Shown: positions 1 to 8,176, counted from the first letter of the stretch. The stretch is DNA of 33,655 bases from Nocardia xishanensis NBRC 101358 (GCF_001613365.1 NZ_BDCF01000069.1:1-33655), one strand, 5' to 3'. The notes: generated by a model from the letters alone, not told the origin. Translations and numbers: made by a program.

Positions 1-1326
1 GGTCGCCGCCGCGCTGCCACCGGTCGAGCGGGCGCCGAGCGCCACCAGCGCCACGCCGAGGACCGCGAGCGCCGCACCGATCGCGGTGCGGACCCGCAAC
101 GACTCTCCCGCGGACGCGAATTCCTCCCGCATGGCTTCCACCGGCGGAATCTTCGCCGCCCTGCGGGCGGGAGCGTAGGCGCTGATCACGGTGACGACGA
201 GACCGACGACCAACGCGACCACCGCGGTGCGCGGCAACACCGCCATGGAGCCGGTGGGCAGGCCGAGGTCGAAGGCGTTGAGCACCGCGGAGAGCCCGAA
301 CGCGAGGCCGATGCCCGCCGCCAGCCCGATCGCGCTGCCGAGCAGGCCGATGACCAGCGCCTCCGCCACCACCGAGCCGCCGACCTGCCCGCTGCTCGCG
401 CCGACCGCGCGCAGCAGCGCCAGCTCGCGCAGCCGCTGCGCGACGATCATCGAGAAGGTGTTGTAGATGATGAACGTGCCGACGATCAGCGCGATGGCGC
501 CGAACGCGAGCAGGAAGTAGTTGATGAAGTTCAGCGCCTGGGAGACTTGAGCTTTCAGGTCCGCGCGCACCTGTTCGCCGTTCTGCACCTTGAAGCCGGG
601 CAGCGCGGCGGCGATGCGGTCGCGCAGCTCGTCGCCCGAGCCTTCCGCCGCGATGTCGATGAAGGCCACGTGCGAACCGTCGGTGAACAGCTGGCGGGCC
701 TGCGCGTCGGAGAACAGCACGCCGATGAAACCGCCCGTGTCGGAAGGAACCTCGTAGATGCCGGTGACGGTCACGTCGAGCACCGGACGCTGCTGGGTGC
801 TCTGCGACGGAATCAGGACCTTGGTCTTGTCCCCGACCTTCAATCCGGCGCGCTCCGCGCCGCCGCTGTTGAGGGCGACCTCGCCCGCGGCGGCGGGCGG
901 CACGCCCTCGAGGAAGGTCTCCGGCTCGGCGACCGCACGCTCCGGCGGAATATAGGACTGGCCCCAACTCGGCACGCCGCCGGTCTGCACCGGCTTCTTG
1001 CCCTCGGGGTCGAGCACCACCAGCGGGCCCTGCACGCTCGGCGCGACCGCGCGCACGCCATCCATCTGCGAGACCATGTCCACCACGCCGAGCGGAACGC
1101 CGAAGGACTGCTGTTCCTTCGGGCTCACCCGCACGTCGACGCCCTTGGCCTGGCTGGCGAACAGGCCGTCGAACGTGCGCTGCAATGTGTCGGTGAAGAC
1201 GAACGATCCGGCGATGAAGGCGGTGCCGAGCACCACCGAGAGCAGGGTCAACGCCAGCCGGACCTTGTGCGCGGCGAGGTTGCGCAGCGCGACCTTCCGC
1301 ATCGGACTGCCCGACCTCGTACTCAC
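1..1326 (-). CDS. ABC transporter permease, FtsX/MacB type (C-terminus outside window)
   Basis: Membrane subunit of an ABC exporter, partial: 442 codons are visible and the frame is still open at base 1. The start is a GTG whose bases overlap the stop of the upstream ATPase gene (GTGA, 4-bp overlap), so the two are translationally coupled. The N-terminus reads MRKVALRNLAAHKVRLALT and then a first membrane helix (TLLSVVLGTAFIAGS). A soluble MacB-like periplasmic region of about 220 residues follows. Next come three hydrophobic segments around a cytoplasmic QRLRELALLRAVGAS motif, the hallmark of FtsX domains, and then an ARRAAKIPPVEAMREE motif. Large actinobacterial members are about 850 aa with two FtsX domains, so roughly half is missing here. 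The substrate is unknown; family members export lipids, peptides or drugs or act mechanically. The family call is firm, the cargo is not. Confidence 0.93.
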   Translation of the reverse strand, partial: MSTRSGSPMRKVALRNLAAHKVRLALTLLSVVLGTAFIAGSFVFTDTLQRTFDGLFASQAKGVDVRVSPKEQQSFGVPLGVVDMVSQMDGVRAVAPSVQGPLVVLDPEGKKPVQTGGVPSWGQSYIPPERAVAEPETFLEGVPPAAAGEVALNSGGAERAGLKVGDKTKVLIPSQSTQQRPVLDVTVTGIYEVPSDTGGFIGVLFSDAQARQLFTDGSHVAFIDIAAEGSGDELRDRIAAALPGFKVQNGEQVRADLKAQVSQALNFINYFLLAFGAIALIVGTFIIYNTFSMIVAQRLRELALLRAVGASSGQVGGSVVAEALVIGLLGSAIGLAAGIGLAFGLSAVLNAFDLGLPTGSMAVLPRTAVVALVVGLVVTVISAYAPARRAAKIPPVEAMREEFASAGESLRVRTAIGAALAVLGVALVALGARSTGGSAAAT

Positions 1327-2099
1327 GCCTGCTCCAGCGACTTCATCCGGTCCAGCACCGATTGCGCCGTGGGATCGCGCAGTTCGGAGACGATGCGGCC
1401 GTCGGCGAGGAAGATCACCCGGTCGGCGAAGGACGCCGCGTGCGGCTCGTGGGTGACGATGACGACCGTCTGGCCGAATTCGTCCACCGCGGCGCGCAGG
1501 ATCGACAGCACCTCCTCCGAGGCGCGCGAATCGAGGTTGCCGGTCGGCTCGTCGCCGAAGATGATCTCGGGCTTGCCCGCGAGCGCCCGCGCGCAGGCCA
1601 CTCGCTGCTGCTGGCCGCCGGACAGTTCGCTCGGCCGGTGGTCGAGCCGGTCGGTGAGGCCGAGTCGCTTGATCACCGTGTCCAGCCACTCCTGGTCGGC
1701 TTTGCGGCCCGCGATGTCGAGCGGCAGCGTGATGTTCTCCAGCGCGGTGAGCGTCGGCACCAGGTTGAACGCCTGGAAGACGAAGCCGATGCGGTCGCGG
1801 CGCAGGCGAGTCATCTGCTTGTCGCCGAGATCGGTGAGATCGGTCTCACCGATGCGCACCGTGCCCGCGCTGGCGCTGTCGAGGCCGGCGAGGCAGTGCA
1901 TCAGGGTCGACTTGCCCGAGCCGGACGGTCCCATGATCGCGGTGAACTCCCGCTTCGCAAACTCGACCGTCACCCCGTCCAGCGCCCTGACCTGAGTATC
2001 TCCCGAGCCGTACAGCTTGGACAGGTCGACGGCCCTGGCAGCCACCTCGGGCGGGGCCACCGTCTCCGCGGCATCGGTCCCCACAGCTTGCGAAGTCAT
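1323..2099 (-). CDS. ABC transporter ATP-binding protein, LolD/MacB type
   Basis: ATPase partner of the downstream permease. Visible motifs are the Walker A GPSGSGKST, the Q-loop region VFQAFNLVP, the signature LSGGQQQR, the Walker B IIFGDEPTGNLDS and the H-loop VIVTHEP. The NLDS after Walker B and the short length (about 258 aa) are typical of the LolD/MacB/FtsE-like subfamily that works with FtsX permeases. The stop overlaps the permease start by 4 bp. The start is ambiguous: ATG at 2099 has a GGAGG only two bases upstream, while an in-frame TTG at 2120 would add seven residues. About 25 residues precede the domain and look disordered. Minus-strand operon with the permease. Confidence 0.95.
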   Translation of the reverse strand: MTSQAVGTDAAETVAPPEVAARAVDLSKLYGSGDTQVRALDGVTVEFAKREFTAIMGPSGSGKSTLMHCLAGLDSASAGTVRIGETDLTDLGDKQMTRLRRDRIGFVFQAFNLVPTLTALENITLPLDIAGRKADQEWLDTVIKRLGLTDRLDHRPSELSGGQQQRVACARALAGKPEIIFGDEPTGNLDSRASEEVLSILRAAVDEFGQTVVIVTHEPHAASFADRVIFLADGRIVSELRDPTAQSVLDRMKSLEQA

Positions 2100-2135
2100 G
2101 TCCTCCAGTCTGTCTGCCAACCCCGCCCCGCGCCA

Positions 2136-2483
2136 TCAGGGATTCCCCCGAGTCCCCTGGTCGCACTCGGGGCCCGCGCGACGGGTCAGCCCAGCGGCGC
2201 GGACCGCCACCATTTCTTCAGCTCGTTCCACGGCGGCGGAACCGCCCCGGCATTCCCACGCTCCGGTCCACTTGCCGAACCGCATGCCACCCAGGTCGTA
2301 CCGTTCGACGTCGTCCGGGCCGCACCGCATGCACTTCGCGCTCTGGTACCCGGTGCGGCTCTCGTCGGGCGGCAGCAGCTGTGGAAACGCGCGGCTCATG
2401 GCATCGAACGGCGGATCGACCTCGGATGCTCGCTGAACGACGATGATTCCGGCGACCACGGCGATCACAAGTACGAGCGGCAC
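2136..2483 (-). CDS. Short membrane-anchored ORF, decayed copy of the kinase extracytoplasmic domain
   Basis: 115-codon GTG-start ORF, 25 bp after the TetR gene on the same strand. It has an N-terminal membrane helix (VPLVLVIAVVAGIIVVQ), then AFPQLLPP, GYQSAKC and RFGKWTGAWECRG. These match, in order, the segments AFPGMTP/EFPHMVP, GYNGATC and FGSWTAYWYCFGG/FGKWAYQWDCFGG in the extracytoplasmic domains of the kinases at 13716 and 15672. After ECRGG the ORF continues with unrelated residues. In the +1-shifted frame, however, the DNA encodes WNELKKWWRSAPLG and a stop at 2186-2188, which matches the kinases' ends (DEVLRWWRSAPLN, FMDWWHTAPLS). The gene thus appears to have lost about 70 internal codons and its frame near 2235-2250. 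It may be a remnant or may make a short product. Confidence 0.5.
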   Translation of the reverse strand: MPLVLVIAVVAGIIVVQRASEVDPPFDAMSRAFPQLLPPDESRTGYQSAKCMRCGPDDVERYDLGGMRFGKWTGAWECRGGSAAVERAEEMVAVRAAGLTRRAGPECDQGTRGNP

Positions 2484-2508
2484 GGCCGGAGTGGAGGCGG
2501 AGGTCCGC

Positions 2509-3087
2509 CTACTTCAGGATCAGGAGGGCGGATTTCTCTATGCGGTCGGCGATTTCGGAGTACGAGGCGTAGCCCATGCCCGCGCGGACGAGGGCGCCCG
2601 CGTAGAGGAGTTCGAGCGATTCGACGACGTCGGGGTCGGCGTCGGGGCCGAGGGCGCGCAGGATGCGTTTGCGGATCTCGGCGCCGATTCGGTCGCGCAG
2701 GTGCGCGACGTCGGGGTCGCGGCCGAGCAGTGCGCTGGTGACCGCGCCGGAGAGCTCCTGTTCATCGGCGACGAGCATGGCGATGTTGCGCAGTTCGGCG
2801 ACGACGCGGGCGTTGGGGTCGTCGGCCTCGCTGGCCGGGGACGGCGAGGCGACCAGGCGGCGCCAGAAGATCTCCGCGACCAGGTGTTCCTTGGAGGAGA
2901 AATAGGTGTACGCCGTGGCGGTGCCGACACCGGCGGCCGCGGCGACCAACCGAATGGTCATGCCGCCGAAACCCTCGCGGGCCAGCACCTCCACGGCCGC
3001 CTTGGTGAGCTTGTCGACAGTGTCGGCCTGTTTCCCGCTGAGGCGGCGCCGGGTCGCCTCCAGCATGATGGAATCACCTTCGGACAT
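2509..3087 (-). CDS. TetR family transcriptional regulator
   Basis: One-component repressor of about 192 aa. The N-terminal helix-turn-helix is clear: GFGGMTIRLVAAAAGVG then TATAYTYFSSKEHLVAEIFWRRL, the canonical TetR YTYFxSKEHL recognition segment. The C-terminal ligand domain is helical and diverged. It follows the FAD dehydrogenase stop by 25 bp and is probably the last gene of the catabolic operon or autonomously transcribed. The start is uncertain: ATG 3087 lies inside an 18-bp operator-like sequence, GTG 3099 in frame has a GGGGG upstream, and ATG 3066 (MLEATRRR) has a GAAGG. The same operator sequence occurs upstream of the aldehyde dehydrogenase and P450 genes, so this protein is the likely regulator of both and of itself. 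The ligand is unknown. Confidence 0.93.
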   Translation of the reverse strand: MSEGDSIMLEATRRRLSGKQADTVDKLTKAAVEVLAREGFGGMTIRLVAAAAGVGTATAYTYFSSKEHLVAEIFWRRLVASPSPASEADDPNARVVAELRNIAMLVADEQELSGAVTSALLGRDPDVAHLRDRIGAEIRKRILRALGPDADPDVVESLELLYAGALVRAGMGYASYSEIADRIEKSALLILK

Positions 3088-3099
3088 GTGTCCAGACAC
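3082..3099 (-). promoter_or_regulatory. Operator copy A, at the TetR gene start
   Basis: On the minus strand this reads GTGTCTGGACACATGTCC. It contains two overlapping dyads, GTGTC-TG-GACAC and GGACA-CA-TGTCC. It matches copies at 8159-8176 and 8297-8314; the three-site consensus is STGTCYRGACASRTGTMC. It covers the TetR ATG at 3087, which suggests autoregulation, possibly of a leaderless or very short-leader transcript. The binding protein is inferred, not shown. Confidence 0.7.
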
Positions 3100-3112
3100 T
3101 ATCAGCCCCCGG

Positions 3113-4582
3113 TCAATTCTTGGCGGCTGCCACCCCGGCGCGGCGGCCGTAGAAGCTGCCGTCGCCGAGCGAGGCCCCGCTGACATATCCGCCCGCGCAC
3201 AACCCCGAGGTGCAGCGCCCCGCCGCGTACAGACCGGCGATCGGCTCACCGGAGACGTGCAGCACGCGCGAATCCAGGTCGGTGCGCAGCCCGCCGAGGG
3301 TGAATCCCGCCGTGAAGTTGCGCATGTCGAATGCCGCCAACGGCGTGCCGATCGGGCGGACCCACTCCGGTTTCTTGCCGAGCAGCGGATCCTTACCCTC
3401 GGCCGCGTGCCGGTTGTAGGTCTCGACCGTGGCTTGCAGCGCCGTTTCCGGCAGCCCCATCTCCGCCTCCAGCTCGGCGACCGATTCCGCCGCCCAGGTC
3501 GGCGGCTGCCGGAAGAACGGCGTCGAGGTCACCGTTCGCAACGCCTCCTCGTAGGACGCCTCGTCGATCACCAGGTACGCCTGGTTCTCCTGCTGGATCA
3601 GCGTGGCCTGCCCGATCCGTCCCGGATAGGTGTCCTCCGGGATGTAGCGCTGGCCGCGCCCGTTCACCAGGATGCCGCGCACCAGCAGCTGCGGGTCACC
3701 GAAGAAGGCGACCTCGGTGGCGTCCATGTGGGCCAGGTCCGCGCCGAGCGCCTGCGCCACCCGGATGCCGATGCCGTCGTGCTCCTCGATGGCGGCCGCG
3801 GGCCTGCCGATCAGGCGCGGCGCGTACCCCTCCACCATCTGCGCGGCATAGGCGAAGCTGCCGGTGGCGAGCACGACGCCGCGTTCGGCGCGCACCGCGA
3901 TCTCCTTGCCGAAATGCGCGGCCACCACGCCGACCACCCGATCGTCGTCGTCCACGATCAGTCGCCGGATGCGGGTGTCGTATTCGACTCGCACACCGAG
4001 GCTTTCGGCGGTCTCGGCCAGCGGCTTCATGAGCATGTAGCCACCGCTGCGCTGCCCGATCCGCTTGTCGGCGTACTGCGGGACGTGTCCGCGCGGCGCG
4101 GGCGCGGCCAGGGCGTTGAACGGCGCGGCGTTCTCACCGCCGGAGTACATCAGGCCCTCGTCGTGCGGCGGCTCCCAGCCGGGTTCGCCCCAGAATGCCT
4201 CGCGGAACGGCACGCCGCAGGCGACCAGCCAGTTGTAGTGCTCGACGCTGTTGCGGCAGTAGTCGGCGATCTTGGCCGCGTCGACGCCGGGGCCGAGCGC
4301 GGCGAGCAGGAACTTCTCCATGTTCTCGGGGCTGTCCTCGAAGCCGAGGGCCCGTTGCAGCGGTGTGCCGCCGCCGAGGTAGATGAACCCGCCCGCCATC
4401 GCCGCCGCGCCGCCCCACCCGCCGGAGCGTTCCAGGATCAACACGTCGGCTCCCGCCCGGGCGCCCTCGATGGCGGCGCACACGCCCGCGATGCCGTATC
4501 CCGCGACGACGACATCGGCGACCTGCCCCCATTCGGAGACCTCGCGGGCACGCAGCGGACGGATGGACTTGGCGTCGGTCAT
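3113..4582 (-). CDS. FAD-binding dehydrogenase, fumarate reductase/3-ketosteroid dehydrogenase superfamily
   Basis: 489-aa flavoprotein. An N-terminal FAD-binding Rossmann motif, VVVAGYGIAGVCAAIEGARAG, is followed by the acidic strand end LILERSG. The C-terminal FAD motif is LYAAGRCTSGLCAGGYVSGASLGD with SFYGRRAG. Family members desaturate or reduce C-C bonds next to a carbonyl, including ring desaturation by 3-ketosteroid dehydrogenases. The YAGPG-like loop of true KstD enzymes is not present, so a steroid substrate cannot be claimed. ATG start with GAGGAAG upstream. It lies 19 bp after the carboxymuconolactone decarboxylase-like gene, as the last enzyme of the minus-strand operon. It probably introduces or removes a double bond in the intermediate made by the upstream dehydrogenases. 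Confidence 0.9.
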   Translation of the reverse strand: MTDAKSIRPLRAREVSEWGQVADVVVAGYGIAGVCAAIEGARAGADVLILERSGGWGGAAAMAGGFIYLGGGTPLQRALGFEDSPENMEKFLLAALGPGVDAAKIADYCRNSVEHYNWLVACGVPFREAFWGEPGWEPPHDEGLMYSGGENAAPFNALAAPAPRGHVPQYADKRIGQRSGGYMLMKPLAETAESLGVRVEYDTRIRRLIVDDDDRVVGVVAAHFGKEIAVRAERGVVLATGSFAYAAQMVEGYAPRLIGRPAAAIEEHDGIGIRVAQALGADLAHMDATEVAFFGDPQLLVRGILVNGRGQRYIPEDTYPGRIGQATLIQQENQAYLVIDEASYEEALRTVTSTPFFRQPPTWAAESVAELEAEMGLPETALQATVETYNRHAAEGKDPLLGKKPEWVRPIGTPLAAFDMRNFTAGFTLGGLRTDLDSRVLHVSGEPIAGLYAAGRCTSGLCAGGYVSGASLGDGSFYGRRAGVAAAKN

Positions 4583-4601
4583 GTTTCGCTTCCTCTGGCT
4601 T

Positions 4602-5009
4602 TCAGGCGTTGTCGGACTGGTCGGCGGCGGCGCGCTCGGCTCGGGCGGCCTTCTTCTGCTGTGCCACGATTGTTCCCACCAGCAGGTCGAGCTTGGTGCC
4701 GTTCGGCCAACCCACGTAGTGACACAGGAACAGCGCGATCTCGTGTAGCTGCTCCTCGGTGAGCTCCTCGTTGCGCAACGCGGCGCCGATCTGGATGCCG
4801 GCGGTGTCCATCGATCCCTGCGCGGTCAGCGCGCCGAGCAGCAGCAGGCGGCGGTCGCGCACGGTGAGACCGGGACGCGACCACACGTTCGCGAACAGAT
4901 GATCGGCGGTCATCGCGAAGTGGACACCGGGGTACTCCTGGAATTCGGTGCCGTAGACCTCGGCCATCTTGGCCAGCCCGCGCTGCCGGACGGGGTCGGA
5001 TGCGTTCAT
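4602..5009 (-). CDS. Carboxymuconolactone decarboxylase family protein
   Basis: 135-aa all-helical protein of the CMD/AhpD superfamily. It shows the core pattern LTVRDRRLLLLGALTAQGS and then EEQLHEIALFLCHYVGWPNG, the H-x-x-x-Y/G segment of gamma-carboxymuconolactone decarboxylase-type members. No CxxC pair is present, so a peroxidase/AhpD redox role is unlikely; a decarboxylase, lactonase or isomerase-type role is more plausible. The C-terminal tail (QQKKAARAERAAADQ) is charged and probably disordered. Its ATG overlaps the preceding gene's stop as ATGA, so the two are translationally coupled. The substrate is unknown; the operon context points to a ring-derived or beta-keto acid intermediate. 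Confidence 0.88.
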   Translation of the reverse strand: MNASDPVRQRGLAKMAEVYGTEFQEYPGVHFAMTADHLFANVWSRPGLTVRDRRLLLLGALTAQGSMDTAGIQIGAALRNEELTEEQLHEIALFLCHYVGWPNGTKLDLLVGTIVAQQKKAARAERAAADQSDNA

Positions 5010-5875
5010 GAGTTCTGCCTTTCGAAGGTGTCGTCGCCGACGCCGAGACCGGGACCGAGGCGCTCCAGCGCCAACCGGGCCAGGGGCAAGTCGAGATCCA
5101 GCCGGTCGCCGAGCTCGAGCGCCAGACCGAGATCCTTCTCGCCGAGGTCGCGCACGTGGGCCAGGATGGGCAGCCAGAAGTCGTCCGGCTCGATCGGCGC
5201 GGTGCGATCGCGCAGCATGATGGCGCCGGGGCCGCCGGTAACCGCGTCGGAGTGCCGGACGATCTTGCCGAGCGTGGTGATGTCGAGTCCCGCGGCCTCG
5301 GCCAGCCGTTGCGCCTCGGTCGCCGCGCTGAAGGCGACGAAGTGCAAAAGGTTGCGCGCCAGCTTCATTCGCGTCCCCGCGCCCACCTCTCCCGCGTGCA
5401 CGACGAGGTCGCCGAAGCAGCCGAAGGGCTCGCGCACCCGCTCGAAGGCCGACGCGCTACCGCCGACCATGACCGCGAGCCTGCCGAGTTTGGCGCCGGG
5501 GGCTCCGCCGCTGATGGGCGCGTCGACCAGGTCGATGCCGCGCTCGGCGCAGGTGACCGCCAGTTCCTCGGCGGTCAGGTCGGCGATCGTGGAGTGGACC
5601 GCGATCACCGTTCCCGGCGCCGCGACGCCGGACAGCTCGGTGACCACGGCGCGCACCTGCGCGTCGTCGAGCACCGCGACGGAGACGACATCGGCCGTTG
5701 CGGCGACATCGGCGACCGAATCCGCCACCGCCGCACCGGCTTCGGCGAACGGCCGGGTCGCCTCTCGCCTGGTGTCGCACACCGTGAGCCCGCCCGGCCA
5801 TGACACCAGCCGCTGGGCCATCGGCGCGCCCATATTGCCGAGCCCGATGAATCCGACGCGTAGCGGTGCGTTCAT
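5006..5875 (-). CDS. NAD(P)-dependent 3-hydroxyisobutyrate dehydrogenase-like oxidoreductase
   Basis: 289-aa beta-hydroxyacid dehydrogenase. The N-terminal nucleotide fold reads VGFIGLGNMGAPMAQRL. The substrate motif is DAPISGGAPGAKLGRLAVMVGG. The catalytic Lys/Asn stretch is GAGTRMKLARNLLHF, and KDLGLALELG closes the C-terminal domain. All the signature positions of the HIBADH/GarR/GlyR family are present. The ATG at 5875 overlaps the SDR stop (ATGA), and its own stop overlaps the next ATG (ATGA), giving a tightly coupled trio. The frame stays open upstream of 5875, but that extension is out-of-frame SDR sequence and is not part of the protein. It likely oxidises a beta-hydroxy acid formed in the pathway; the substrate is not predictable. 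Confidence 0.93.
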   Translation of the reverse strand: MNAPLRVGFIGLGNMGAPMAQRLVSWPGGLTVCDTRREATRPFAEAGAAVADSVADVAATADVVSVAVLDDAQVRAVVTELSGVAAPGTVIAVHSTIADLTAEELAVTCAERGIDLVDAPISGGAPGAKLGRLAVMVGGSASAFERVREPFGCFGDLVVHAGEVGAGTRMKLARNLLHFVAFSAATEAQRLAEAAGLDITTLGKIVRHSDAVTGGPGAIMLRDRTAPIEPDDFWLPILAHVRDLGEKDLGLALELGDRLDLDLPLARLALERLGPGLGVGDDTFERQNS

Positions 5876-6624
5876 GAGCGGAAGATCTGTCCGCCGTCGA
5901 CATTGAAGATCTGCCCGGTGACCCACGCCGCGTCGTCGGAGAGCAGGTACAGGCAGGCGCCGACGAGATCCTCCGGCGTGCCCATCCGTTTGAGCGGCAG
6001 CCGCTTGATCATGTCGTCCACGATGACGCCCGGCGTCACCGTCTTGGTCGCCTCGGTGTCGATGGGGCCGGGCGCGATGGCGTTGATCCGGATCTTCGAC
6101 GCGCCCAGTTCGAAGGCCAGTTGCTGGGTGAGTCCGTTGACGCCGACCTTCGCCAGGCCGTAGAAGCCGGAGTACAACCAGGCGGCGGTGGACGACTGGT
6201 TGACGATCGAGCCGCCGCCCGCGCGCACCAGGTGCCCGAACACCGCCCTGGTCATGTTGAGCGCGCCGTCCATGTTCACCGACATGAACTTCTTGTAGTA
6301 GTCCCACGGCACGGTGAGCAGCAGGTCGAGTTTCATCTCGCCGTATATGGCGGCGTTGTTGACCAGGTGGTTGATCGCGCCGAACTCGCCGACGGTGAAT
6401 TCGGCCAGCGCAGCGGCGGATTCGGGATCGGCGACGTCGACCTCGCCGAACACCGCGGTACCGCCGGCCGCGGCGATCTCGGCGGCGACGGTCTTGCCTC
6501 GTTCGACATTACGGTCGGCCACGACGACTTTCGCGCCCTCGTCCGCAAGCGCCTTGGCGTAGACCGCGCCAATGCCCTGCGCGGCGCCGGTGACGATGAC
6601 GGATCTTCCTGTGAATCGCCCCAT
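5872..6624 (-). CDS. Short-chain dehydrogenase/reductase (classical SDR)
   Basis: 250-aa NAD(P)-dependent alcohol/ketone oxidoreductase. Cofactor motif TGAAQGIG; Asp at the end of beta-2 (VVVADRN), which favours NAD(H); NNAA motif (HLVNNAAIYG); catalytic Ser in NQSSTAA; YGLAK as the Y-x-x-x-K pair; and the PG motif APGPIDTE. All catalytic residues are present. ATG start with GGAGGAG about 9 bp upstream. It lies 51 bp downstream of the aldehyde dehydrogenase and is coupled to the HIBADH-like gene by a 4-bp overlap. In context it probably oxidises an alcohol, perhaps one generated by the divergently encoded P450. Confidence 0.94.
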   Translation of the reverse strand: MGRFTGRSVIVTGAAQGIGAVYAKALADEGAKVVVADRNVERGKTVAAEIAAAGGTAVFGEVDVADPESAAALAEFTVGEFGAINHLVNNAAIYGEMKLDLLLTVPWDYYKKFMSVNMDGALNMTRAVFGHLVRAGGGSIVNQSSTAAWLYSGFYGLAKVGVNGLTQQLAFELGASKIRINAIAPGPIDTEATKTVTPGVIVDDMIKRLPLKRMGTPEDLVGACLYLLSDDAAWVTGQIFNVDGGQIFRS

Positions 6625-6675
6625 TGGGTTCGGCTCCTCCAGTTCTCTGCCGATCGGATTGCGCTCCAGCGGCTT

Positions 6676-8145
6676 TCAGCCCGCGGCGGCGATCAGCTTG
6701 GTTTCCAGGTATTCCTCGAAGCCGGCCACGCCCATCTCGCGGCCGATGCCGGACTGCTTGTACCCGCCGAAGGGCGCGTCCGCGGAGTACCAGATGCCGC
6801 CGTTGACGCTGAGCGTGCCGGTGCGCACCCCCTCGGTGACGCGCCGGATCCGCTCGGGGTCGACGCCCCACACCGCACCCGACAACCCGTAAGGGGAATC
6901 GTTGGCGATGCGGATGGCGTCCTCGTCGCCGTCGTGCGGGATGATCACCAGCACCGGCCCGAAGATCTCCTCGCGCGCGACGGTCGCGGTGTTGGGCAGG
7001 TCGGCGATCAGCGTCGGCTCGACGAACCAGCCGCGCTCCCGGCCCTCCGGCCGACCGCCGCCGACCACGATTCGCCCGCCCTCCGCCCGCGCCGTATCCA
7101 GGTAACCGAGCACACGATCGCGTTGGCGACGCGAGATGAGCGGTCCGCAGACGGTGCCGGGTTCGGTGGGATCGCCCGGCTTTATCCGGCCCATGGTGGC
7201 CGCGGCCACCCGCACCGCCTCGTCGTAGGACGCGCGCGGCACCAGCAACCGGGTGGTGAGCGCGCATCCCTGCCCCGCGTGGACGCACACCGAAAAGGCG
7301 GCGACGCCAACGGCTCCGGCGATATCGGCGTCGTCGAGCACTATGAACGCGGACTTGCCGCCCAGCTCGAGGAAGGTCTTCTTCAGCGTCGGCGCGGCGG
7401 CGGCCATCACCAGCCTGCCGGTCTGCGTCGAGCCGGTGAAGCTGATCAGATCGACCCGTGGGTCCACCGAAAGACGCGCGCCGAGAGCGTGTTCGGACGA
7501 GGTCACGATGTTGACCACACCGGGCGGGATGTCGGTCTGTTCGGCGATGATCGCGCCCACCGCCGCCGCGCACCACGGCGTGTCGGGAGCGGGCTTGAGC
7601 ACCACCGTGTTTCCGGCCGCGAGCGCGGGACCCAGTTTGGCGAAACCGATCTGGTGCGGGAAGTTCCACGGAATGATCGCGCCGACGACGCCGACCGGTT
7701 CACGGCGCAGCGTCCTGCGCGTCTTGATGCCCATCGGCTCGGCGACGCCGAGATCCGTTTCCCACTCGTAGTTCTCGGCCAGCCCCGCCGCGAACGCCAG
7801 ATCCGCGATCGGTCCCTCCAGCTGCGGACCCTTTGTGAGCATGACGGGCGCGCCCGCCTCGGCGACGGTGATCTCGCGCAGCGCCTCGACCTCACCCTGC
7901 AACGCGACCCGTAGCTGTTCCAGGCAGCGGGCGCGGAAGACGTGATCGCGGGACCACCCGGTGTCGTCGAAGGCGGTGCGCGCCGCGGTGATCGCGGCAT
8001 CCATATCGGCGGCGTCCGCGTTCGCGGCCAGTCCGACGACCTCCTCGGTCGCCGGATTCACCGTCTCGAACACGCCGTCGCCGCCCTGGCGGAGTTTGCC
8101 GTCGATCAACAGGCGCGCACCGTCGGCGGGCAGGAGACTGCTCAT
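6676..8145 (-). CDS. Aldehyde dehydrogenase, NAD(P)-dependent
   Basis: 489-aa class I/II-type aldehyde dehydrogenase. Active-site residues are visible: Asn161 in PWNFPHQ, Glu260 in LELGGKSAFIV and the nucleophile Cys294 in GQGCALTTR. The FTGSTQTGR cofactor motif is also present. The ORF is open upstream to 8214, but the ATG at 8145 is chosen because it has GGAG five bases upstream, fits the family N-terminus (LLIDGKLRQGGDGVFETVNPA), and lies just below a consensus-like promoter and operator. First gene of a five-gene minus-strand operon. It converts an aldehyde intermediate to the acid; which aldehyde is unknown. Confidence 0.95.
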   Translation of the reverse strand: MSSLLPADGARLLIDGKLRQGGDGVFETVNPATEEVVGLAANADAADMDAAITAARTAFDDTGWSRDHVFRARCLEQLRVALQGEVEALREITVAEAGAPVMLTKGPQLEGPIADLAFAAGLAENYEWETDLGVAEPMGIKTRRTLRREPVGVVGAIIPWNFPHQIGFAKLGPALAAGNTVVLKPAPDTPWCAAAVGAIIAEQTDIPPGVVNIVTSSEHALGARLSVDPRVDLISFTGSTQTGRLVMAAAAPTLKKTFLELGGKSAFIVLDDADIAGAVGVAAFSVCVHAGQGCALTTRLLVPRASYDEAVRVAAATMGRIKPGDPTEPGTVCGPLISRRQRDRVLGYLDTARAEGGRIVVGGGRPEGRERGWFVEPTLIADLPNTATVAREEIFGPVLVIIPHDGDEDAIRIANDSPYGLSGAVWGVDPERIRRVTEGVRTGTLSVNGGIWYSADAPFGGYKQSGIGREMGVAGFEEYLETKLIAAAG

Positions 8146-8158
8146 GGTTGCTCCGATA

Positions 8159-8176
8159 CTGTCTGGACAGGTGTAC
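8159..8176 (+). promoter_or_regulatory. Operator copy B, upstream of the aldehyde dehydrogenase operon
   Basis: CTGTCTGGACAGGTGTAC, with the perfect dyad CTGTC-TG-GACAG. It matches the other two copies at 14 or more of 18 positions. It lies 13 bp upstream of the aldehyde dehydrogenase ATG and just downstream of that gene's predicted -10 box, so a bound repressor would cover the transcription start. Confidence 0.7.

Noticed and set aside
3113..4582. Calling the flavoprotein a true 3-ketosteroid delta1-dehydrogenase
   Set aside because: The C-terminal loop reads GGYVSGASLGDG, not the YAGPG-type motif of KstD, and no steroid ring-degradation genes are adjacent. Only the superfamily is supported.
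2906..4762. 618-codon plus-strand open frame opposite the FAD dehydrogenase
   Set aside because: The opposite strand carries clear FAD-binding and TetR motifs; this frame is antisense low-complexity sequence.
5876..6307. Long N-terminal extension of the HIBADH-like frame
   Set aside because: The extension is out-of-frame SDR sequence. The Rossmann motif begins right after ATG 5875, which is coupled to the SDR stop.
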